Made by a program: the position numbers and the translations under genes
Origin: Setomelanomma holmii
Taxonomy: Eukaryota; Ascomycota; Dothideomycetes; Pleosporales; Phaeosphaeriaceae
Direction of reading: 5' to 3'
DNA length: 64,000 nt
Assembly: GCA_010015745.1 (NCBI GenBank)
Contig: ML978192.1
Span: 62,001-126,000 of the forward strand
In this document: positions 46,834-58,740 of the stretch, piece after piece
Numbering within the stretch: the first letter of the stretch is position 1
Layout: the number at the start of each line of letters is the position of its first letter
Notes under the pieces: generated by a model
Seen by the model: the letters and a program-made list of their open reading frames with translations, nothing else
Database searches by the model: none
Told to the model about the DNA's origin: nothing

Positions 46834-47009
46834 TACTAAACTAAATCTAGTAATTCTTAATCGCCTAGAAAGACTCAAAATACGGTTTTTTAATAAACTA
46901 AAAATTGCCTAAACAGATCTAGTATAGCAAGAGTTATTAAAAAAAAGAAGAAATTAAGAATTAGGTGGGCCACTTGCCCGTGTGAGCCACTCGCCCGTGG
47001 AGTGCGTTA
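46834..47009. mobile_element. Right-end fragment N of an F-type transposon
   Basis: The last 50 bp, read inward from 47007, start ACGCACTCCACGGGCGAGTG and repeat the GGGCGAGT motif. TA follows at 47008-47009. The rest (46834-46955) is A/T-rich and not recognisable as transposase. It marks the right edge of the transposon nest. Confidence 0.6.
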
Positions 47010-47295
47010 ATTGTTTGCACTAAGATTTTAAGCTCAATCTTTATGCGAGCTTTCTGAAAAGACATTCGAAGAAAGCGGAAGAGATCGAGTATCTAGATCT
47101 TTCGAAAGCACGAAGCGAAGAGTATTATAACGGTGTTATTTGGTTCAAAACCCGACGCTACGTAAGATATGCTTAGCTTGGTGATCTCTTCGTTAACATT
47201 TCCCCTGCGCTTTTGCGCCTCTTGATCTCTTGCTTGTTCAAAGCTGGAGGCGATCTATCGAGTTGCGGTATGTTCCCAGTGAACCAACCATGTAG

Positions 47296-50200
47296 TCATA
47301 ATTCTTCATCGCGCTCCTCTCTACCGTGCCTATCCTTGTGGGAGCCTTTGCTCCTCAGGCTGCCGACATTGTGGTATTCTCCAAGAGCGGAGCCGCTTCG
47401 ATCCTTGCCGCCATAGCGCTCCGCGCTTCGATCTCGCTCCTTGCCTTTCTCCTTATCTCTGTCCTTCTCTTTGTCCTTGCGCTTGCGTGGAAAGGGAAGA
47501 ACACCACGTAGGCCGCGCTCTCGGCGATCTTTGTCCTTGCCTTCCTTCTCCTTCGAGGACCACGCAGGAAGGGCTGTGGTGTATTCCTCTTCTACGACGC
47601 TACCATCATCCGAACCTTCCACGCTAACACCGCCTGCGCTCCGAGGTGGTCGACCGAGTGTATTCGAAGACCTGTGTGCTGCAGTGGAAACATTGATGTG
47701 TACGTTGGGGTTTGAATAGTTGAATGAGCCCTGCGATGCGGAAGGATGTGAAAGCGTTTGCGGATATGAGGGTGCTGGAGCCATATGCAGGCCATCGCTT
47801 GATCCAGGTGGCGTCTCTTCGCCCGCAGAGGCCGACGCACTCGCGGAGGCGGAGGCAGACTGTGAAGCGGACTCGTGTGGAGAAGGCGCATACGGACCTG
47901 ACCAGCCCTTAGAAGTAGTCGCAAATGGATTGGTGTAAGACACCGTAGCCGAGCTGGTACTCTTGAGTGAGCTTGCAGAGGCAGATACGCTTGAGTTCTG
48001 CTGATGCCGCGACTGAGAGGCAGGCTTCATTGTGATTGGTGTACTCGCGGAAGACGACATGTCCTCCCCATTCCTGGGTGACGTGGGTAGCGCTTCAGAT
48101 TCAGGCTCAGGCTCAGGGTCTTCCTCTCTTATCGCGCTTCGGTTTCTTGTTGCTGCCCCTCGCCCTGTTTCTATGCTGGCACCTTGGAGTTGTTCGACGA
48201 GTTCTTCCCACTTCACGCTCAAAGACGACGACGGACGCTCAGCCGGCTCGGCGCGGTTGAGACAATCTTTCGTTCGTTCGCTGAGCGACACGCAGATGTT
48301 GTGGAATCGTAAAAGATCGCCATCACCTGCTTGAATGTCAGGCGCACTTTTCGTGGTATTGTCTAGCCAGAGATTGACCAGCATCGCGAAGTTGCGGGAA
48401 TGATCGATGAGATATGGAAGCGACGGGAAACCCTCCTTGAATGTTGGAGGTAGACGGTGGAGTATAGCTATAGGCGTGCTATACGATGGCGGTATGGGTG
48501 GTGCAGGAGAAGAGGTTGTCGAGATTGAGCATATATCGTCGAGGTATTTTTTTAACTCCTGGCGATGCGATGTGAGGAAAGCGTTCATTGGCTCCATCCA
48601 GGCTTCTTTGGTGCCAAAAGAAGACATGTTGGCGAGACCTTGCAGAGACTTTGCGATAAGTGTGAATGTGCGACGAGCCTTCATCTTGGGATGGTCTGCT
48701 CAGCGCGTTAGCAAACTGCAAGATTGTGCGCGGGATATGACTTGCCTTTGAGCAGGCCGAACAGCTTCGGATTGAGCACCGCTGGCACGAAGAAGCGTAA
48801 GAATAGAAAGCCTGAGACACTGCTGTACTTGACAGTTCTTAAGAAGTCGCCATAGCGATCTTCGGCACAAGCTCGAATGTGTCTGAAGATGAGTCGTAGT
48901 TCCTGTGGACATCGAGAGACCGAGTTATAGATCGCTCGCCATACCTCCTCCGTGCAGTTGATGAGTCTTCTCCAATTGCGGTCTAGCTCATGTTGTGATG
49001 TAACCTTGTTCGGATCAACTTCGCATTCAGGATCTTTCTCATTGATTTCCTTCAGCTTCTCGCTGAGAGTCTCTTCAAGATACTCTTTGCCGAGGCGCTT
49101 CATGTGCAGATCCAGTGACTTGGTCAAGAGAGTATTGCCGCGGAAAAGGAGATTGGCCTCCAGTTTTGCGTTGTTGCCCATGTCTCTAACGAAGAGCTCT
49201 CGATCGCTCGCAGAGCCGAATGTGCCCAAGGAAGACTCGTTGGAGTCGCTCGACCCAAGCCTCTTACTGAACCGAAGTCGGCTAGCGGGTGATTCTTTCA
49301 ATGTTCCATCGATCTCTTCCTCCACGAGTGCACACAACCACTCTCCGGCTGCGCCCGAAACCTGAAATATGTTCAGCAGATACTCAGACAATTTCTTGAG
49401 CTCGTTTGGAATCATCTGCGCAACTTGCAGGGTGAGACTGTTGGAAAAGCGATGAAGAAGCTCTGAGAGGGGGTAATAATCGCGTGCCATGAGTATTGCA
49501 CATTCTTCACTGCTGACCCGGACAAGAACTTCACCAACACTGTTGCCGTACATGTTCACGAGGGGCCACCACTTCTCTAATTCTTGATTGGGACCCAGAT
49601 CGTCCAGATATACATCTGTCTTTCCTGTCGTTTGGTCGAAGCTGATACCAGCATAGCCCCCTTCGGCCGCGTACGGATCAGAGCCAGCGGCAGTGTCAAA
49701 AGCATTCTTCTCAGTCCTGGAGTAGCTTGGTGGTCGCTTTTTCAGAAGCAAGGAGGCAGTATGAAGAGCAGGAAGATCCAGAAATTCAAACTCTTCTCTC
49801 CAAAAGGGGTTGTTGACCTCATTTTTCACTGTGGTGCGAGCGCGAGTTTCGCCGTCCAGAAGAACTTCTATCAGATACCCTCCAGGGTTTGTCGTGGCGG
49901 ACGAGGAAGGTCTGATCGGAGTACCGCCAGTTTCAGCCACCTTGGGGCTTACAGGTGGCACCAGTCGGGCCTCGATGACGCGCACGAAAAGCGACTTCTC
50001 CATCCTAAACATATCTTGGGTTCCAAAAGACGGTGACAGTGTTCCCTCGTCGTTCAGGTTGTCTAACTTGGGTCCATACAGCTGTGGCACGGTGAAGGCG
50101 CGTAATAGCACTATCCAGACTTCGTACAAAACTCGTGACTCTAATGACAAGAAGATAGGCCGTAACAGGGACAATGCAGAAGACGAAGCGGTGTACTGCG

Positions 50201-51548
50201 GGTATATAGCGATGCAAAACTCGTTATCCAGAACAGAGGGATCCAATCGTTGAACGGCGCAGCGCGATAACTGGGAAAGCTGGACGGTAGAAACTAGTGT
50301 GACGTCGGTATCGGAGTATAGCTTGAGCTCTCCATTTTCGCGGAGCGTACAGGAGACTCTTCTCCAGCGGCGAGAGCCATGGCTCTGAAGTCGATATGCC
50401 TGAGGCCTGGAGCCGGACGCGCCAGTCTTTGGTGTCCCCGTGTTGCTATACGTCACACTCGTGTCCCAGTAGATCATCTTGCCGACTTTGATGATGGGCG
50501 CTTCCTTTTTCGGTGCTTCCTTGAGCAGCGACACTTCTGAGTGGCGCCTGCTGTCTGCCAGACGTCGCTCAATCATGACGGGTGCCTGTGGCTTTGCCAT
50601 TCGATTCTGGATCCCCTTGGGCCGCATGGGCGACCAACATAGTAGCGCTGCAAACCACGAATCAAACTCCTCCTGGGTCGGCGGGCGGAGATGCACCTCA
50701 AGCTTGGAGTTGTGCACTGTGACGTGGATGTATGCCGTGTATGCCTCGCCATCGTACGCGCTCTTGACGCGGCAGCCGCGCAGATCGGGAATGAGGGTGC
50801 GCGAATATGAAGTGTCGTTCTTGGGCTCATACACCAGACTGCCCGCCTCTTCGTTGATGTAGCAGTACGACAGGGCCCACGGACTCGCATCGCCGCGCCT
50901 GAACGCTAGCAGGCCCTGCATCTTGCCGCACGTGGCACGCATGAGCGCCTTCAGCTTGCGAGCATCAGACGCTGGTACGGGCGATATCCACGAGTCGGGC
51001 GGCGCATTCTGGGGCGAGGTGATGGGCGAAGCAGTGCGCGGGGGCTGCTTTGCCAGGCGGCCACGGGCGCTGTTGCTCGTGGTGCGCGGCGGGACTTGCG
51101 AGGGCGGCGATATGGTCGACGGGTGGCCGATGGAAGTCACGACCGACTCCTGGAGGCTCTGGAAGTTGGACGACGTGCTCGTCACCGACCCAATGCGATG
51201 GCGGCCCGTCACAAACGCGTTCGGCGGCGACCTGTCCCGCGTGCTCTTCTCCTCAAGCGTGCGCCCCCGCGGCCGCACGCTGCCCTGGTCGCGCCCGTTC
51301 CTGAAGGCGTAGTCAGTGTCGGTCGAGTTTGCGCGGGCGACGAAGTTCCTCGGGTTGCCGGTGCGCGAGGACTGGCTGTTGTGCGAGCGCGGGGACTGCG
51401 GCGGCGAGGACGCATACGTCGGCGTGTCGTCTGAACGGCCTTCAGGTGTGACTGCCCTGATGGTGCCCCGCTTCCTCTTGTCGTCATACACGGCGTGAGC
51501 CTGTGCAGCATCGCTCGTCTCCCTCCGCGATCGCCGTTGCTGGTCCAT
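47296..51548 (-). CDS. bud2: RasGAP with PH and C2 domains, BUD2/CLA2-like
   Basis: GTPase-activating protein, probably for the Rsr1/Bud1 (Rap-type) GTPase that controls growth-axis and hyphal polarity. Exons 51548-48746 and 48695-47296 give 1400 residues; yeast Bud2 has 1104. Order: a disordered Ser/Pro/Arg-rich N-terminus (1-195), PH-like region (about 195-310), second PH-like region (about 353-480), and C2 (about 517-600, VKNEVNNPFWREEFEF). The RasGAP domain (about 690-985) has the arginine finger Arg803 in LLFRGNTLLTKSLD and FLFLRFFVPAVLNPKLFGLL. A Ser-rich then Lys/Arg/Asp/Glu-rich tail follows. The single intron (50 nt) starts GCAAGT, a GC-AG intron. Only this join gives the conserved GLLKDHPKMKARRTFTLIAK. 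The gene ends 287 bp from the transposon nest. Confidence 0.9.
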
Positions 51549-52650
51549 GGAGGTCGGCCGCAGTGCTTCGCCACCTCACTGGCGTTGCCGTATCATAGAA
51601 GGAGCGACGGGCTCGCGGCAGGTGCGATGGACAGCGGGTTGCTCGTGGCTGCAAATTGCGAGCGAGGTCAGCAATCAGCAAAGCTAGGCCCGGAGCCTCA
51701 ACGCCTAGTGATGCGCCTGTCTGTTAGCTTGGGCAGACGTCGCAAAGGCCCTCTGGCGCTGGCTCTGGGGACGAGCCGGCCCGTTGCGACCGGTGGGCCG
51801 AGAGAAGAACGGTGGTGGGCGCTGCAACAGAACTGCGAGTCTGCACGGCGCATGTCATGCCTACACAACGACGCTGGCAGAGAATGCGGCGGCCTCCAGC
51901 AACTTCGTCGAGGTAGCAGAAGGTTGCCCGCGGGTCCCTGGACTGGACGCTTGGCAGGGCAAGCGCGGATGTGCGATGGCGGAAATGGTCCCTTTCGAAT
52001 TCCCTTCGATTACAACGCATGAACCACCGTCTATTTCGACTTGTCTACAGGAGCGCAGATGCGTCAGATCAGACCGCGCTGGAGGATCAGATCGTGCTCG
52101 CGCTTGGGTCGCGGTGCACCGTGTTTGCGGATTGCTCATCTGTGAGCGTACCACCTCGGAGCTGATGGACTCCCCTCCTACACCATCGTCACCTTCCATC
52201 ATGTCACGGCGCTCGAGCCGAGCCCCAGACTGCAGGGTCTAGCGAATCAGTCCATCGGCAGCCTGCAAGTGACGCCTGCCGATGTGCAGTGGTGGCAAAC
52301 TCTCAACATTCACTGCAAGGGACACACTGCATTGCAGATGCTGAAGATCGCCAGCAGCAAGCGCACAGAAAATTTCCGTCGTGTATTTGACCGCCGCCTG
52401 CGTCTCAGCGGCCTTGCTAGATACAGATAGACAAAGACTACGACCAGTCCCGCTCAGCGTGCTGCGTAAATTAAAAAGTGGACTCCAATCACCCTTGAAG
52501 ATAATTCCCCAAATGGATATCACAATCGACCAATGAGCTCCATATCCTTCGTAAACTCGCATGTTCCATTACCCACCCACAAGGACCAGTTGCTTCTTGC
52601 ATTGCTGCTCACCGCCGTTATCGTCTGCGTGTTCGCTGCCCTAACTGCTC
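51549..52650. other. Intergenic region, BUD2-like promoter side
   Basis: Between the start of the RasGAP gene and the stop of the next minus-strand gene. The open frames here (up to 175 codons) have G/C-rich composition but no domain or conserved motif that I recognise. Probably the promoter of the RasGAP gene plus the 3' end of its neighbour. Confidence 0.45.
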
Positions 52651-53757
52651 TCATTTAAATGGTGGCCGATCAGCCGTGGTGTCCAGGCTGACAGCACTCA
52701 ATGGCTGCGACCTATGGCCGCTCAAGTCTCCAGAGTGCGTCTTTCGCAGTGCCTGCCGCATCGTCTCAATCTGAAGTGGAAGCTCGGCGCCGCCTAATGG
52801 CGGGCTGCTCGTGCCATGCGTGGGAGACATAGGGCTGCCGGGAGAGCGCGTGCGCCCGTTGTCCACAAACCTTGGTGAAGCAGCGCCGCTTGTCGGTGGA
52901 GACGCGCTCATACCGTGCGACGAGGCGGGTGATCTTACTGGCGATGGGGATCGATTGGCCGTGGTGGACGAAAGGCTCTGATAGTGCAATGCCTCACTGG
53001 AAGCCAGCATCTCGCGGTCCTGCTCGACGTGTTCAGCCTGTACGACATCTGCAAAGGAAATGAAGCTCAAGCGACGTGGATCGGTCATATCCAGTGATCC
53101 ATAGTTGGAAGCAGGCTCATTCACATCAGCGTGGCTCGAGGCCATCGACTCTTCGTGCGCAAGGGAAGGTGAGTACACCGAGTCCGCCATACCGCCAGCG
53201 ACGGCGCTCGAAGCTGGCTGATGTGCTGAATGCATCACAATTTCAACATCGTCAGGGTTCAGATGGTCGTCCGTGATCGCCAACGATGATGCATCTAACG
53301 CGGGCGGGATGTGGTCTTCTGTCTTGATATGGGCCGGAATGGCAGAGGAGTCCTCAGGCTCCTGCACATTCCGCTCGAATATAGCAGACGACGCTGGCGA
53401 GTGCAGCCCGGGGGATGCGGAGCGATGCATGCTGTGGCGGTTTGGAGATGCCCCAATTCCTATAGGACGCATTCGGGGACTGCCACGAGGAGATGCTCGG
53501 TGATCTGTGAGTGGAGGAGAGGGCAACAACGTGGGTGCGGAGGTGGGAGACATTGTGCGCTGGGTCGCTCCTGCCTTCTCAATCGCTCCTTCTTCTTCGG
53601 TGCCGTCATGCTTCTTTCCCAGGCCTAGGAGCTTGCGCTTCCCTTTGGCCAACAGACCATCATCTTCTGCGGGTTTGCTCTCGCGTATGAGGGGCGGGTT
53701 GGTCGTTTTCGTGTCGGATTGCTGCGGAATCGGCGCGCTGCTCCCTGAAGCGCTCAT
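52651..53757 (-). CDS. Ser/Pro-rich disordered protein, function unknown
   Basis: A single exon of 368 residues starting MSASGSSAPIPQQSD. Composition is dominated by Ser, Pro, Ala and Gly, with many SP and SPxR sites that could be phosphorylated by proline-directed kinases. Two pieces look ordered and conserved in character: GKRKLLGLGKK (about 39-49) and DPRRLSFISFADVVQAEHVE (about 226-245), the latter with a potential basophilic kinase site RRLS. Near the C-terminus, LQIETMRQALRKTHSGDLSG could form a helix. No membrane segment, signal peptide or catalytic motif is seen. I cannot name a family; I judge it real because the frame is long, uninterrupted, and has clear G/C bias at the third position. 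Confidence 0.7.
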   Translation of the reverse strand: MSASGSSAPIPQQSDTKTTNPPLIRESKPAEDDGLLAKGKRKLLGLGKKHDGTEEEGAIEKAGATQRTMSPTSAPTLLPSPPLTDHRASPRGSPRMRPIGIGASPNRHSMHRSASPGLHSPASSAIFERNVQEPEDSSAIPAHIKTEDHIPPALDASSLAITDDHLNPDDVEIVMHSAHQPASSAVAGGMADSVYSPSLAHEESMASSHADVNEPASNYGSLDMTDPRRLSFISFADVVQAEHVEQDREMLASSEALHYQSLSSTTANRSPSPVRSPASSHGMSASPPTSGAASPRFVDNGRTRSPGSPMSPTHGTSSPPLGGAELPLQIETMRQALRKTHSGDLSGHRSQPLSAVSLDTTADRPPFK

Positions 53758-56700
53758 AGTCGCGCAAATAGCTTCGCACTGGTCTGCGGGTCAGGGTCTA
53801 ATCTGCAAGACAAAAGCGGTCGCGGGATCTCGCTGTGAAAAGCTCAAGAGCCTGTCGTTGTACAAGAGGGCTGCTGTCGCGAAGCTGAGGTTGTTCGAGG
53901 GGTGCTGGGGTTCCAAGTTTCGCAGTGGGTTGCAGCCGGCTCTTTATGGCAGTACTACGAGCGGATCAACCTGAGCAGTTTGCAGAATTGGAGGTGTCAC
54001 CGGACTTGGTATGATGATTTCTATCGCGCCTTTCCGCCGAATATGTTGTCCACTGTGATCATGAAATGAGTTGGAGATACAAGGCCAGCTGTCGGTCGCT
54101 CCTGCCCGGTCCAGTGCGGTGACGTACGCGCTGCCGATCCCTATTGTTCAGGCACAGCCATCGTGCCAACGCCGTTTATGTCTTCTCCCAGATATACGCT
54201 ACCAATCAATCCAACGTACGACATGTAACATGGTGCAGATCCTATTTGCTCCTTCGAAAACTTGTACCAGTTCTGTTTCATAGCTTCTAGGGTGCGCAGG
54301 TAGAAGATGCAGCGCTTAGCTGGCCAAGCCCTACATAGAGCAACCGTGCCACGATCTCACGTACGTGCTGAAGCAAGAGAGCCTTTCATGGAGCCTGTCT
54401 TGGTCACGACTCATATTGTTTATCTTGCATGGAAACATCGATGTGCAGGAGCGATGAGTTTGGTTATTCCACGGGCTACATATCCACCCAGCCTTTTCCT
54501 GTTCACTCATGCTCTTGTCTACAGGAAGAGCTAGCCAATGGTGGGACCGGTACGAAGGCGGACAAAAGCAGAGAAGAGGCAGTGAAATACGTCGTCTACT
54601 CAAAGGATATCTGTCCGATACAGGTATCAAATGCCATGAGTTGTGCGAACGGAGACGCGAAATGATTAGCAGATGACAAGATCGCTGTCTGCAATAGAAG
54701 GGATGCCGCCGCGAATATACATATCCTCGAGTGCAGCTCTTTGCCAACGGGGAGACGCCGAAGGCCATCGCGTACGTCAAAAGGACCAAGAACAAGTGGG
54801 CAATGACAAAGAGGCCTCTGAGCATATAGATACCGAGCACTGTATCCAATCAACACTCTTCGACAACATATGCCTTTCAGTGCAGTATCCGAGTGTGACT
54901 GCTGCAGGACGAAGATGACAGACAAGTCAAACGTTTGGCGGCTTTGCGTAGGCACACATGTAGCTGAGCGGACCGACTCTGAAAGTCCTACACTCCCGCC
55001 TACATAGATTGCAACTCTCCTTGCCCACCACGAACATTTTATATCTCGAGCTTGAAATGCTGTCATAGTTTGTACATGATTTCTGAGCCAATCACACCTT
55101 TGAGAATCTGTGAGCGTGGCAAACAAGCCCACTTCATATCGATTTTGCTTCAAGAAGCCTACATGTATCGAGTGAAGTAATATGGATATCGTACAATGCT
55201 GTGCCAACATTGACATTGTGGACGATGTCTTGATGTACAAATTGTGCAGGACTTCCGCGAGATACCGCAGTCTTATTCTTATCTACCATGTTCGACGTTA
55301 TGCTGTTGATAACCCTCGAAGTACGTCCAATCAACTCGTGGAACGCTCCTACTACTAGTTTGGATTCATAGGATTTACTACTCTTTGCTTCTGCTCGGTC
55401 TGAAGCTATTTGGCCTACAAACCGAGTGTGCTTAATTGCGTGAACACTAACTCGTTTCCAAGAAAATAACACTCGATGAAAGTCATATCTGGCTCCTTGT
55501 CGGGCATGGGATCTCTAAGATCTACAAATTGTGCTGTCTGGAGACGTGCTGTAGAAGAGGCTTGAGAGGAGGTGAGCAGAGTGGAGTGAAACAGGTCAGT
55601 CAATCCCCTAGAAACGACCATAAGTCGGCCTCTTCGAAATGTTCATTGGTGAGAATTCCGTGGCATCGACAAACGGACCGACTTTACAAGACAAGTCAAC
55701 ACACACAATTCACGATGAGCAACATCCTCGACGAAATGATTACGGATGATGGCGAGTCACTTGGTATCAGAAAGATTGTAGTGCTTGTTCCGTCGTACAT
55801 CATTTACAGCGTCCTGGGTGTATCGTCTGATCATGTCGAGTACCAAAATTTACAAACCACGATCCGACATTACGGCAGCGCCAATGCGACCTGAGTGTCT
55901 CCTTGTCTATTGACAGGCATCTAGTGGACAGGCTTAGTGAAGAGTTTCAGTGATCTGTTCATCAAGCTTTTGAATGAGCAACTGATACTTAGTATTGTCT
56001 AGCAATTCGATGCAGTGGACGATCGCGTTGCTGCTGTCCACTGCTGATATTGTAACTATGGTAGACATGGATTGGTTGGGCATCGGTGAGTTGATCTATG
56101 ACGTGAAAAGCTTGGGTGGCAGATATCTCATCAATCTCTAGTAATAACTCTTATTCGTGCCAGAGCTGTGTCGGCAGTATACAAACTTGGTGGCTGCTAC
56201 ACGAAGTAAGACATAAGTTGATCTGTAGTTGTATGTCGCAGAGTCAGGGCTGCGACCGTGGTGATGATTGGATGCGGTCAATAGGCATGGCTGAGACTGC
56301 ACGAATGTGTCGCCGCGCCGGTAGCAAGGGCTGTGTTGGAGTTGTGTTCGTTTGGTGTGACAATACGCAGGCGAAGGTGACGAATGTGCGCTGACTCACC
56401 TTAAAGCAACATTGTCTCAGACGTTATTGGTCTCAGACTCAACGTGCCATTTGGACATGCAAGTGGCCGACAGCGAAGGAAGAGACTGGAATCAAAAAGC
56501 TTTCGATCGTATAATAGTAGTACATTTCAACATACCGAAAGTATCTTTTGAGCTCTCGCGGTCCGTTTCGTATTGGTATAGACTGCATACATTGACTATT
56601 GTCACAGGTGTCGCTCCACACGTCTAAAGTTCTCTTGCAAAAAGCCCCTCAACGATGAACGAATACTTGGCTGGAGCTTGCCAAGCACTCTCATTAATCT

Positions 56701-57428
56701 CAGAAGGGTGCTTGCGTGATGAGGCGTGCCTCGAGCTGATTGGCGAGGTATATGCCTGTCATGGTCTCTTGTGTAACCCACTCTTCAGGTCGGTTGTGCG
56801 AACATCCCGTGACATAAGCCGTATTTTGCCCGATCATCTGCATTTGTATCAATCAAGTTTCGAGAGCCCTCCAACAGTGTTAGCATAGTCCAATAAGAGA
56901 TTCTCTTGTGCAGGCCCATGTCGGCTCCGGTGAACAGCAACAAGGCATAGTACTCTAGTGGAGCCGATCGGGGGTCAATGTTCTGTCGCGAGTCAGGTTA
57001 TGCATTGCCAACGACGATCGAGTTGCAGGTCCAACAGACGGAAAGATCTCAGCGGCTTACGTACAAAATCCAATATGACCATAATTGGTCTCTACATGAC
57101 ATATATGCCAGCACGCGAGTAGATCAAGTTGAGGTCGAAACCCATTGATTAGGACAGCAGACGAGAACGAGATGGCGAACATCGTGAGGACAAAATATTG
57201 AAACTGTGCACGATGTGTGTGGTCTTCTGAGAATGTCGTAGCCACATGAAAAACCAACCTTGGCGGAATTGAGGTAGCGAGCTATGACAGCAGCTGGCCG
57301 TCGGTATGAAGGTCCACTGGCCATACTCAAAAATGAACTGAAGCTTGCAATGGTTGCTACCTCTCCAGCTGTGCTTGAGATATAATGCTTGTCAGACCAG
57401 ACGACGTAGTCACATGGAGGTGCTCAAG
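53758..57428. other. 3.7-kb region without a supported gene
   Basis: No open frame here exceeds about 215 codons and none shows a recognisable domain or splice-linked conserved protein. A small plus-strand frame at 55715-55894 starts MSNILDEMITDDGESLG and ends after 59 codons; it has a plausible start context but no support. No terminal repeats or RIP-like sequence were noticed. It may contain lineage-specific or decayed genes or non-coding RNA. Confidence 0.4.
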
Positions 57429-58274
57429 TCATTCGGCAGGCCCAATAGCGACCGGCGCAGGCTCCTCCAATTTCGGCGGAGTCGTGTCGATCTGTATAGT
57501 GACCTTGTTCGAGCATAAGCGGATCTGGACTCGAGTGGCAAGGCTACCTTGAAGTGACATTGGTAGGGGATAGTTGCAAGGAGATGAATATGCTGCGAGA
57601 GACATACCGGGCCATCATTAACAAGAGCAACGTCCATCATGGCTGCAAAGATACCGTCTTTAACCTTGTCAGGCGTATACAGTGCACCGACCTTCTTGTA
57701 GAATATCTCATAGAGGCTTTGAGCCTTGTCGCCGCTTGCCGACTGATGGAAGTCTGGCTTGTTCCCTTTCTTGTGAAAAGGTCAGAAGGGTAAAGCCTAA
57801 AACCGAGGAGAGGCACGAGTAAACACGAACCTTGACTGAAGCATGTAGGGTGAACTGTGAGACTGTAGGAGATCAGCTGACGAGTAGATCTAGCACCATG
57901 GAGTCGCTGCTGTTGCCACTCTGACACATACCACACAACACCTCTCCTTCGATATCTCGAACGCTCGACTTCCACTGCTACTTCTCAGCATAGCAACAAG
58001 GACCATCAACAAGCATCCACTCACTCGAGCCGGAGGATTTTTGGAGTCATCGTCCCATAGTTTCGTCTTCAAAACCTTGTTCGCCATCGACTCAATGTCC
58101 TTCTCAGTGTCATCTTTGGATATGGCAGCAAGCACTAGCAGACCCTTGCCAATTGACGAAATCATTTGGCCGTCCACAGTGACCGAAGCTGATTTCACTC
58201 TCTGCAGAACAGCTGGGCCTGATTAAGTCTGGGCCTTCGGTACCACTTGTATATGTTGCGGACCTACTTCTCAT
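57429..58274 (-). CDS. dtd1: D-aminoacyl-tRNA deacylase (DTD)
   Basis: Hydrolyses D-aminoacyl-tRNAs (and Gly-tRNAAla) to protect translation; cytosolic dimer. Six exons: 58274-58268, 58218-58025, 57974-57932, 57862-57831, 57769-57608 and 57503-57429, 170 residues (150 in yeast). The first exon is only 7 nt (ATGAGAA), giving MRSPAVLQRVKSASVTVDG. It was chosen because the exon-2 frame has no own Met near the conserved AVLQRV and the join is in phase, with donor GTAGGT. The catalytic motif SQFTL lies at 83-87 and the cross-subunit Gly-cisPro motif NDGPVT at about 143-148, the latter crossing an intron. KGNKPDFHQSASGDKA is also typical. The C-terminal extension is Pro/Glu-rich. Five introns in 513 coding bases is dense. 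Confidence 0.88.
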
Positions 58275-58740
58275 ATTGGGTATTGGCGGGGTAGTGCAGT
58301 AGTCCCACAAGCGGTGTTTTGTGAAAACCTCGCAGCAGTGCTGCGTGAGATTGAAATGATGACGATCAAGGCGATGCACTTGAAGTTGACGCCATTGGAG
58401 GACAGCGCGAATTTCAAGTGTGGGTGCGCAGTGAGAGAAGTCGTGATGCCACCGTCCAGTACGCGAATAAACGCGTTTATGGGGAAGTGGTACGCATCCG
58501 GCTAGCGGATCGGCAACTAGCTCCTCGCGCGCCAAGTTTCATAGGTACGCATCGCGGCTGCACAATCTCCATGCAGTCAGTCTACGCCTTCGAACAAACA
58601 AACAAACCACCGCCCATTGCCCTCCTCCCGCCAGACGACTCGCGTGCCCGCCGACCGTTGGGCCCTCGCTCTCAACTGCGCCACTCGAGGACCGCAACCA
58701 CACGCCACAAACACCCGCCCAACGAGGCTGCACCGCCGCC
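58275..58740. other. Divergent promoter, DTD / NOT3
   Basis: This 466-bp stretch separates the two divergent start codons. A minus-strand frame crossing it (58110-58535) is a shadow. The part before 58741 is C-rich, as is common just upstream of fungal start codons. No specific site is claimed. Confidence 0.5.

Noticed and set aside
55715..55894. Small gene starting MSNILDEMITDDGESLG
   Set aside because: Only 59 codons, no homology that I recognise and no convincing exon to add; kept only as a remark on the region.
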